Below, one piece after another: positions 57,901 to 64,000 of a stretch of 64,000 nucleotides of DNA (the stretch's first letter is position 1; each line of letters begins with the position of its first letter). Made by a program: the position numbers and the translations under genes. Source of the stretch: Megachile rotundata. Lineage: Eukaryota > Arthropoda > Insecta > Hymenoptera > Megachilidae. The notes below the pieces were generated by a model. That model was not told where the DNA came from and did not search any database. It was given only the letters and a program-made list of their open reading frames with translations. The stretch is from the NCBI RefSeq assembly GCF_050947335.1, contig NC_134988.1:7068001-7132000 (forward strand). Direction: 5' to 3'.

Positions 57901-60900
57901 ACAAATTTTCCAGTCTTTAGACACATTAGTCTCCAGTCTCTAGAATACCCATAGTGTTCCTCCTAACACCCCCTACCCATCTAAGGAAAATTCTCAATGT
58001 CCTACAATCCCAAAAATCCAAGATTCCCTAAATTCCAAGGTCCCCAGATTCGAAGGTTAAAAAAATCCAAGATCCCGAAATCCCAAGGTCCCAAAATCCC
58101 AAGGTCCCAAAATCCCAAGGTCCCAAAATCCCAAGGTCCCAAAATCCCAAGGTCCCAAAATCCCAAGGTCCCAAATTCCCAAGGTCCCAAAATCTCAACG
58201 TCCCAAGATCACAAGGTCCCGAATTCCCAAGGCCCAAAATCCTAAGGTCCCAAAATCTCAACGTCCCAAAATCCCAAGGTCCCAAAATCACAAGGTTCCG
58301 AATTCCCAAGGCCCAAAATCCTAAGGTCCCAAAATTCCAAGGTCCCCAGATTCCAAGGTTCCAAAATCCCAAGGACCCCAAACTCCAATGTTCCAAAATC
58401 CCAAGGTCCCCAAATTCCAAGGTTCCAAACTCCCAAGGTCCCCAAATTCCAAGGTTCCAAAATCCCAAGGACCCCAAATCCCAAGGTCCCAAAATCCTAT
58501 AGTCCCCAAATCCCAAGGTCCCAAAATCCTATAGTCCCCAAATCCCAAGGTCCAAAAATCCTATAGTCCCCAAATCCCAAGGTCCCAAAATCCCAAAGTC
58601 CCCAAATCCCAAGGTCCCCAAATCCCAAGGTCCCCAAATCCCAAGGTCCCCAAATCCCAAGGTCCCCAAATCCCAAGGTCCCCAAATCCCAAGGTCCCCA
58701 AATTCCAAAATCCCAAAATCCCAAGGTCCCCAAATTCCAAAGTCCCAAAATCCCAAGGTCCCCAAATCCCAAGGTCCCCAAATCCCAAGGTCCCAAAATC
58801 CCAAGGTCCCAAAATCCCAAAGTCCCCAAATCCCAAGGTCGCAAAATCCCCAAATCCCAAGGTCGCAAAATCCCAAAATCCCCAAATCCCCAAATCCCCA
58901 AATCCCCAAATCTCCAAATCCCCAAATCCCCAAATCCCCAAATCTCCAAATCCCCAAATCCCCAAATCCCCAAATCTCCAAATCCCAAGATCCCAAAGTC
59001 CCAATATCCCAAAATTACCAAAATTCTGTATAAAACCTGACGACTAATACCGAACAAATGATTTCAGACGGTACGCGTATCACAACGGGCTACATCATAG
59101 AAAAGGAGCCAGTGACATGTGACTGGACCGAGGAGGAAATTCTACGGTACTTTATATTCGACGATACAGAGGAAACAGATAACAGTGTGTCATTTTCGAA
59201 TCTGAAGTACGTCGAGGAAGCTGCTTCGAGACACAGCTTGGAAGATGTGACCGGGCTATTGATCGAGGATGCCTTTGTCTCTGTTCTGTTGACATGTCGC
59301 GTAGAACACAAGAACTATGCCACGGTGTTCTACGATCAGTCAACAGTTAGCTGTACTTTATTGATGCCAGACGAAGTTCGAGTCAGCATATCCAGAAGAG
59401 GTGATTACGAAGTTTCGATGGCCGATGGAGTTAATCTGAAGGTAATCGAAACCGACGAGATGAAATTCATTCCGGACCAAGGCATAACCGATGCTAAAAC
59501 TTGATGATCACGGAGTTCCATTTAACTTTACACGTTTTCGACATTTTTCAAATTCTTGATAATTATTAACCTCACTCTGTTATTGGGAACAAATAGTTGG
59601 CAAGCTTTTCATTATTTTTTAGTCTCATTTAGATTTTCGAAATTCAGAATTTGTTTTAACAGGTGAATCTTGATGGTCATTTTCTTTTACAGTTGCAGAT
59701 AGGTATTCATTTATTATATCATATAACAGAAGTAAAAATATTTTGCTCTTGCCAACTTGATACTGATTATTTAAAGATTACTACTCATTTGATATATTGG
59801 TTATTTAAAAAGCCCGCCATCTTGTAATGAAGAAAAAGCATTGAACTAACCTCACTACAGTTTCGTTAGCACCTAACCTAACCTAAAATTCTCTAAGGTG
59901 GGTCATTATTTGATATATTGATTATTCAACGATTCCGCCATCTTGTAATGAGAAAAAGCATTAAACTAACCTCACTACAGTTTCGTTAGCACCTAACCTA
60001 ACCTAAAATTCTCTAAGGTGGGTCATTATTTGATATACTAGTTATTTAAAGATTCCGCCATCTTGTAATGAAGAAAAGCAATAAACTAACCTCACAACAG
60101 TTTCATTAGTACCTAACCTAATCTAAAATTCTCTAAGGTGGGTCATTATTTCATATATTGATTATTCAAAGATTCCGCCATCTGGTAATGAAGAAAAGCA
60201 ATAAACTAACCTCACAACAGTTTCATTAGCACCTAACTTGACCTAAAATTCTGTAAGGTGGGTCATTATTTGATATATTGATTATTCAAAGATTCCGCCA
60301 TCTTGTAATGAGGAAAAGCAATAAACTAACCTCACAACAGTTTCATTAGTACCTAACCTAATCTAAAATTCTCTAAGGTGGGTCATTATTTCATATATTG
60401 ATTATTCAAAGATTCCGCCATCTGGTAATGAAGAAAAGCAATAAACTAACCTCACAACAGTTTCATTAGCACCTAACTTGACCTAAAATTCTGTAAGGTG
60501 GGTCATTATTTGATATATTGATTATTCAAAGATTCCGCCATCTTGTAATGAGGAAAAGCAATAAACTAACCTCACAACAGTTTCATTAGCACCTAACTTG
60601 ACCTAAAATTTTCTAAGGTGGGTTTCCCTAAGAAAAATGGCAACATATAGAAAGAAGGCCTAGGAGCTTCCTTATAGAAAATGGCAGACACAGTGAAGGC
60701 CTAAGGAAAATGGCGGCGTAAAGAAAAAGTTACCGAACGTTCTTTCTTAGAAGAGATGGTGATGAAGACACAGAGAACTGACAACTTTGCTAAAGAAGAG
60801 GAAGAAGAATATGGCGAAGAGGAAGAAACCCCATAGGTATATCACGCGATAACCTTTGAGTGTTATAGCACATAGGACCTTCTTTCCCTATATCACCATT

Positions 60901-63879
60901 TTCCTTAAGGAAGCTTACCCAGACATACGCAACATCCTGTATTTATTCCAATAACCACCTTTTCTAGTTACACGTGTTTTCAACAGATCAAAGAAGATGG
61001 TCTATCGTTCGGAGGCAACTCGTGCGCCATCTGTGGCAGCCAATCGACTTCCACGTACGAATTCTTCCCGTTCGAGTCACCGGCCGTCATATTTTCTAGC
61101 AGAGACGTTTTTAAAAATGTATTCGAGGTGAAGGACGACGGTACAACGAGTTATCATCGTAAAGAACCGTCAGGATCGAACTCAAACGTGGACCTTCTCG
61201 AAGGCAAAGAGATTTACGAGGAAGAAGACGAACGCTTTGAGCATCGCTGCGATCACGAGAGGCTGTGCTTCCAGCTCAATGACATTCGTTGCAGAATATT
61301 TTCGATAAATCGCAATCTCACGGCTTACGAGTACCTTCATCGATCTGCGAGCAACCGGGCCGAATTGGCAACAGCCTTTGATAACGAGACCAGCGCCATC
61401 TTGTATCCGAGTTCGCGCAGACCGAAACTTCGTCGTCTTATTATGTTTGAACCGTCGAAACCTGAGCCACGATCAAAGACTCTGCTAACGTTTCAGGTTA
61501 GTTAAACGTGTGCTTGATTAAACGCGGCAGTCTTTGAATCTGAACCATTCTTTAAGGAAATGATCAAATTCTGAGATGATGAATCTGGTTTAAAAAAGTT
61601 TGCAAAAATAAGGAAAATAGAGTAGCATATTTTAACAATTATAATAGGAAGAATAACATCATTTAAATTTTTTATTTGGAACTTCATACTAATATTACCA
61701 TAGTAACGTTTTGAAAGATTAGGAGCGTTTGAATTTCCCGCGCTTGGGATTAATGGCGGGAAAAATCTACAGATCGCTCCGTTTCTTCCGCAAACTTCAA
61801 CGAAAGTTCAGCTTTCTTTTTCTTGTTTTATTAGGCAGTTGATTATAGAATATTTGAGAGGTCAGCAATCCACAAATATATTTTATTAACCCTAGTATCC
61901 TGAATTGAAGCCAACAAACTTCGACCGAAGGAAACTATTACGAAGTACATATTCGATTCCCTACGATTGGCCCTTTCCATTTGGCAAAAATGGCAATGGT
62001 ATTTGGGAAAATACCCATGATCTTCCGTTGACATGTTCCATGGAACAGAACTTGCCAAAATTATTGAAAATCCGTGTTCTGTACGGTTTTAAAGAGCAGG
62101 ATGTAAATGCGGTCATTGATCTGCAAAGAGCACTCGGACGCTATTGGATGTCGGTTAGTAGATTAATGTTCTTTTTATGTGAAACTTCTGCCAAATGTGC
62201 CAATTAAACACGATCGACGCTCTAATAAAACAATTTTGTTTTAAGTGTACTTCCGGTACACTCTTGTTCGGACGCTAACCCTCTGCCACTCCAAAAGCCG
62301 CAATAACGGTTCACAGTATTCGTTTCAGAACTGTGATAAAACAAAAATATAAAGTTTGTATTGTCAATCGAAATATCGATTTTTTTTTCGGTGTGACACA
62401 GATTTAATGCTACAGAAATGTTTTATAATATCAACCAATCATATGTGATATAATCAAGCAACTAACCTACTTGACCTAATCAAATGTATTCGAATTTAAT
62501 CTAGACATAACCTGTTGCAGCTTAATCTAATCTCACCTAACCTATTCCTTCATCAAAACTAACCTAATCTGCGGTTTAATATCAAGGAACATAAATCGAT
62601 AATCCGTGGTCTAATTTAACATATGTTAAACCTATGTTAATTAAACCCTAATCAAATTTAATAAAATGAACCTTAATACAAACTACCCTAACCTTACGCA
62701 GCATGAGGTAATCTAATCTAACTCAATAATCCTTAAACTGTTCTAACTTTTCCTCATATAGTTTAATGAAATCGAACGTAATTCAATTAACTTTCATTTC
62801 ATCTAACATAACCTATTGTAGCTTAATGTAATCTAACCTGACCCAATGTTCCTTCATCTAAACTAACCTAACCTGCAGTTTAATATCGTTCAACATAAAT
62901 CGATAGTTCATAATCTAATTTAACGTATGCTCATGTAGCTTATTACAATTTAACGTGATCTAATAAACCCTAATCAAAATTTAATAAAACTCAATGAACC
63001 TTGATACAAACTAACCTAACCTTATGCAACATAAACTGATTTAATCTAATTCAATGGTCCTTAACATATTCTAACTTTTCCTCATAAAGTTTAATGCAAT
63101 CGAACGTAATTCAATTAACTTTCATTTCATCTAACATAACCTATTGTAGCTTAATGTAATCTAACCTAATTTAATTTTCATCTAATCTAACCTCACTTTT
63201 CATAGCTTAATGCAATCTAACCTAATTTAATTCTCATCTAATCTAATCTAATTTAATTCTAATCTAATCAAACCTAATTTAATTCTCATCTAATCTAACT
63301 TTTTATAGCTTAATGTGATCTAACGCAATGAATTCCAATTTAATCTTAACCTCCTACAGCTTAACCTAACCTATTAGCAATCGCAGAAAGAACATAAATC
63401 GCCATAAACCGACTCTTTTATCCTAACCTAATCTAAAACTGGATGTTCATTAAATCCAGATAGCTTCCGGTACCTCCGACCCGAAAGCAAGAAGGTTAGA
63501 TACCGAAAAGGTGGTACACGAAGAGTCCAAAACAATCTACGATCATTTAGAGGACAATCTTCTCAATTTAGCGTTTGGTGTTACGAAATATATCGACGTT
63601 CTAACCTACGAAAGCGGTTTCGAGAAACATTGGAGGAAACCTACAATAAAAGCACCCGTACGATCGAGTACGTTCAATAAATTTCTGATAGAGACAGCTT
63701 CGAACAAAGAAGAGATCGAGTGGTACAAACGTTGCATGAGGGAAGGAATCGTTTTACCATATTTCCAAAATGTCAACGGATTCTGTTTCCTTTGGATAGA
63801 GGAATGCATGACGAGCGCAGTAAAAATATCACGAGCCAACAGATTAGCCGCTAAAATGCAGAAAAATAGAGGAGCCTAA
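45433..63879 (+). CDS. SPAG17: Sperm-associated antigen 17 (PF6-like) central-apparatus protein, nine exons
   Basis: The exons are 45433-45919, 47060-48898, 50709-51137, 52773-53114, 54927-55247, 59068-59441, 60987-61496, 61896-62153 and 63460-63879. All junctions keep frame and give about 1,659 residues; vertebrate SPAG17 has about 2,200. It aligns by eye with vertebrate SPAG17 along nearly its whole length: 'YVDDAP...GFHDPDIL', 'YEEFLDDVPEECVTVPLIL', 'SRYFEPTDSLLLYF', 'FILPGSLKA', 'FYSADGTLVQVE', 'GTILKYLDDGQIIVL' and 'DGTRITTGY'. SPAG17/PF6 is a projection on the C1 central-pair microtubule of motile axonemes and is needed for flagellar beating. The vertebrate C-terminal MSP/ASH-like domain is absent. 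Exon 5's left edge is the weakest boundary; 55035 also keeps frame and would give 1,623 residues. Seven of eight introns contain tandem arrays. Confidence 0.93.
46030..46900. repeat. Degenerate CCTAACCTATACAACATATGAGCTAAT repeat in SPAG17 intron 1
   Basis: Words 'taacctaacctata' and 'acaacatatgagctaatcta' alternate every 35-45 bp through most of the 1,140-bp intron. Strongly diverged between copies. The + strand carries CCTAA. Confidence 0.78.
47060..48898 (+). CDS. SPAG17: SPAG17 exon 2 (large exon)
   Basis: Encodes residues 163-775 in one uninterrupted 1,839-nt exon. The acceptor TTTGCAATAG|GTCAACC supplies 'GT' to complete Gly; the donor CAGA|GTGAGT is close to consensus. Conserved blocks in order: 'AVYVDDAPINGPNLYVVLTG', 'YDVYDLHRQHTNYLKSMKV', 'VPLILFAMLKQV', an acidic stretch, 'VVPAFVKYAPLFDLIDP', 'YFEPTDSLLLYFGCKR', 'WIRREEAMYIWE' and 'DFILPGSLKARDLEKRQ'. 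No transmembrane segment is seen. The four-codon overrun past the donor ends at a TGA and is not used. Confidence 0.95.
49060..50480. repeat. ACTATT / TGCTATAC simple-repeat block in SPAG17 intron 2
   Basis: Three sub-arrays follow each other: 6-bp ACTATT, ACTATC and ACTGTC runs (49060-49250), degenerate 'ctattctacta' words (49400-49900), and an 8-bp array TGCTATAC/TACTATAC (50085-50380). Long frames of repeating 'ILLYCYTA' come from the 8-bp unit and are not genes. Confidence 0.92.
50709..51137 (+). CDS. SPAG17: SPAG17 exon 3
   Basis: Encodes residues 776-918. After 'TSVEESVESS' comes a Lys run (six Lys from AAG repeats near 50745) and 'RANEKPSS', matching the basic linker of SPAG17. A beta-rich block follows: 'YDLGRLRVQITNTKKTFYSA', 'DGTLVQVEMDDWLYKD' and 'LTTEAGIILAFEK'. 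The acceptor is TTTACACAG|CC and the donor CCTT|GTTAGT; the split codon with exon 4 encodes Tyr. Confidence 0.92.
51480..52650. repeat. 16-bp AAAATCCCAAGGTCCC array in SPAG17 intron 3
   Basis: The core 51845-52420 consists of 15-16-bp units combining 'aaaatccc' or 'caaattcc' with 'aaggtccc'. Flanks at 51480-51840 and 52430-52650 are degenerate. Large frames on both strands (repeating FGDLGILGPW or QNPKVPK) come from the unit. The minus strand shows GGG runs five bases apart (GGGACCTTGGGATTTTGGG), a quadruplex-type pattern. Confidence 0.95.
52773..53114 (+). CDS. SPAG17: SPAG17 exon 4
   Basis: Encodes residues 919-1032: 'EDRSSHKQFCQNMNVHFKAS', 'WPTGLLIEPITG', 'ICQSYVTSRGYG' and 'RNGTILKYLDDGQIIVLRPN'. 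This matches the vertebrate segment with 'SGLLLTF...RQSYP...TSQGTVVKYMLDGS'. The acceptor CATTATTTAG|ACG supplies 'AC', making Tyr with the T from exon 3. The chosen donor is AGAG|GTTGGT (moderate); the open frame runs to 53182, but that tail has no match to the family. Confidence 0.88.
53190..53960. repeat. Degenerate AGATAAGTTAGGTTATG repeat in SPAG17 intron 4
   Basis: Words 'aagataggttaggttatg' and 'atatgtttactgtaagata' recur roughly every 36 bp with variation. The + strand carries TTAGG, opposite to introns 1, 6 and 8. Confidence 0.78.
54241..54780. repeat. 136-bp tandem repeat, four near-identical copies, in SPAG17 intron 4
   Basis: The landmark 'aaaaccaattacagtcactc' occurs at 54241, 54377, 54513 and 54649, an exact 136-bp period. 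The first three copies differ by only a few bases; the last has a small deletion in 'cttgactcagacctcc'. This points to recent expansion. Short frames over it are repeat translations. Confidence 0.95.
54927..55247 (+). CDS. SPAG17: SPAG17 exon 5
   Basis: Encodes residues 1033-1139, including 'DDTTVKVLRYTVLDHDGRWY' and 'EKFTRRADGTNMLLNSNGEL'. The donor CCTG|GTAACT leaves one G, which joins 'AC' of exon 6 to restore the family's 'DGTRIT' motif. The left edge is uncertain. An in-frame stop at 54923-54925 limits it; acceptors after 54926, 54929 and 55034 all keep phase. The longer form is preferred because 54950-55034 has coding-like third positions. Confidence 0.8.
55300..56064. repeat. 9-bp AAAATCCAC array and AT-rich flank in SPAG17 intron 5
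   Basis: 55650-56010 consists of 9-bp words such as 'aaaatccac', 'aaaattcat' and 'aaaatctac'; the part before 55650 is degenerate AT-rich sequence. Frames on both strands (repeating KSTKPIK or FVDFVDF) are products of the 9-bp unit. Confidence 0.9.
56065..57985. other. Non-repetitive middle of SPAG17 intron 5
   Basis: Unique, mostly AT-rich sequence. It contains a perfect palindromic NRF-1/Ewg-type site at 56766-56777 and a GC-richer patch at 57350-57540. No additional exon with matching phase and homology was found. Confidence 0.4.
56766..56777. promoter_or_regulatory. NRF-1/Ewg-type palindromic site TGCGCATGCGCA
   Basis: The 12-mer is an exact self-complementary match to the NRF-1 consensus; insects have the homologue Ewg. 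It is followed within 35 bp by 'atggcggtc'. It lies in SPAG17 intron 5, so use as a promoter element would imply an internal transcript or enhancer. This is inferred from the motif only. Confidence 0.45.
57990..59015. repeat. 16-bp AAAATCCCAAGGTCCC array and CCCCAAAT tract in SPAG17 intron 5
   Basis: 58075-58180 is an almost perfect 16-bp array; 58180-58860 mixes CCCAAGGTCCCAAAAT and CCCAAGGTCCCCAAAT units; 58865-58985 is an 8-bp CCCCAAAT tract. It is the same family as the intron 3 array. The minus strand is continuously G-run rich with 4-5-bp spacers. The array ends about 50 bp before exon 6. Long frames here are repeat translations. Confidence 0.95.
59068..59441 (+). CDS. SPAG17: SPAG17 exon 6
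   Basis: Encodes residues 1140-1264, starting in 'DGTRITTGYIIEKEP' (family hallmark) and including 'KNYATVFYDQSTVSCTLLMP', 'ISRRGDYEVSMADGVNLK'. The acceptor is ATGATTTCAG|ACGG. The donor CTGAAG|GTAATC leaves phase 0, which matches exon 7. The frame is open to 59504, but the extra 20 codons have no family counterpart and break the phase logic. Confidence 0.92.
59791..60627. repeat. 120-bp tandem repeat, seven copies, with 240-bp higher order, in SPAG17 intron 6
   Basis: The word 'gattccgccatc' returns every 120 bp from about 59815 to about 60535. From the fourth copy on, copies alternate between 'tctggtaatgaag' and 'tcttgtaatgagg' forms, so blocks of 240 bp were amplified together. Each unit has CCTAACCTAA or a variant and the YY1/Pho-like word CGCCATCTTG or CGCCATCTGG. 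Confidence 0.95.
60987..61496 (+). CDS. SPAG17: SPAG17 exon 7
   Basis: Encodes residues 1265-1434, from 'IKEDGLSFGGNSCAICGSQ' through 'FEVKDDGTTSYHRKE', an acidic stretch 'EIYEEEDERFEHRCDHERLC', to 'KPEPRSKTLLTFQ'. The acceptor is TTTTCAACAG|ATC and the donor TTTCAG|GTTAGT; both ends are phase 0. The CxxC in 'CAIC' and later 'CDHERLC' are notable but not known to bind metal in this family. Confidence 0.92.
61896..62153 (+). CDS. SPAG17: SPAG17 exon 8
   Basis: Encodes residues 1435-1520: 'YPELKPTNFDRRKLLRSTYS', 'DWPFPFGKNGNGIWE' and a helical end 'FKEQDVNAVIDLQRALGRYW'. It aligns with the vertebrate segment containing 'PPFGTQIWKG'. The acceptor is AACCCTAG|TATCC and the donor ATGTCG|GTTAGT; both phases 0. 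Intron 7 before it is only 399 bp and has no tandem repeat. Confidence 0.9.
62460..63425. repeat. About 328-bp diverged tandem repeat rich in AACCTAACC, in SPAG17 intron 8
   Basis: The block 'atctaacataacctattgta' occurs at 62801 and 63129, 328 bp apart, with matching sequence between; a third, more diverged copy begins near 62500. The right end adds shorter 'aatctaacctaatttaattc' repeats (63170-63300). Confidence 0.8.
63460..63879 (+). CDS. SPAG17: SPAG17 exon 9 (terminal exon in this model)
   Basis: Encodes residues 1521-1659 and a TAA stop: 'ASGTSDPKARRLDTEKVVHE', 'YESGFEKHWRKP', 'EEIEWYKRCMREGIVLPYF' and a basic tail 'AAKMQKNRGA'. It aligns with the vertebrate part around 'FFEKTWRH...IIPPFF'. 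The acceptor is AAATCCAG|ATAGC. A weak GT inside the exon ('gcgcagtaaaaa', about 63820) could in principle splice to exons beyond the window. No AATAAA is seen before 64000. Confidence 0.88.
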   Translation: MASGTSDPKARRLDTEKVVHEESKTIYDHLEDNLLNLAFGVTKYIDVLTYESGFEKHWRKPTIKAPVRSSTFNKFLIETASNKEEIEWYKRCMREGIVLPYFQNVNGFCFLWIEECMTSAVKISRANRLAAKMQKNRGA

Positions 63880-64000
63880 CTCATCGACAGAATTTCAGAT
63901 TATCTTCTTATTCGACACGCTGCCTGCAGCCAACTTTACCTTCGGATTAAATTAACTCGATCAAAGAGCCTTCGGGTTTTTGAGCGTTACCGTGATCTGT

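Noticed and set aside
58028..59057. Minus-strand open frames up to 186 codons (GDLGIWG-type)
   Set aside because: Read-through of the 16-bp and 8-bp repeat in SPAG17 intron 5; no non-repetitive domain.
59442..59504. Extra 20 codons after SPAG17 exon 6
   Set aside because: They follow a usable donor, and only ending at 59441 gives the phase 0 needed by exon 7.

Overview
The window is AT-rich animal DNA, most likely from a hymenopteran insect such as a bee or ant. Genes are split by GT-AG introns. There are decayed Tc1/mariner-type transposons with TA target sites. Many arrays contain TTAGG/CCTAA, the insect telomere pentamer. The taxon is an inference; no sequence search was run. About half of the window is tandem repeat.

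Two genes can be modelled, both on the + strand and both for proteins of cilia and flagella. The first, at 9557-13853, is CFAP96 (C4orf47-like): four exons whose phases join exactly into a 305-residue protein. The second, at 45433-63879, is SPAG17 (PF6-like), a central-apparatus protein of motile axonemes: nine exons in phase, about 1,659 residues. In an insect the obvious place for both proteins is the sperm tail. Their order on one strand is seen; shared regulation is not shown.

Layout: 1-4000 holds AT-rich minisatellites and one small TA-flanked MITE (969-1099). 4000-6690 is unique non-coding sequence. 6695-8225 is a dead Tc3-like transposon. 9557-13853 is CFAP96, with a 44-bp palindromic minisatellite in intron 1 and a TTAGG-rich minisatellite in intron 3. 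14150-27000 alternates arrays (8-bp, about 165-bp, 12-bp inside an inverted-repeat element, 44-bp, 52-bp) with GC-richer unique islands. Two internally deleted mariner copies lie in opposite orientation at 28051-28975 and 38107-39040. 31500-45060 holds further arrays (about 115-bp, 36-bp, CCCCAAAT, about 238-bp, 33-bp) and unique islands. SPAG17 fills the rest; seven of its eight introns carry a different tandem array, and only the 399-bp intron 7 has none.

No rRNA, tRNA or CRISPR array was recognised. Most long open frames here are translations of tandem repeats and are not genes.
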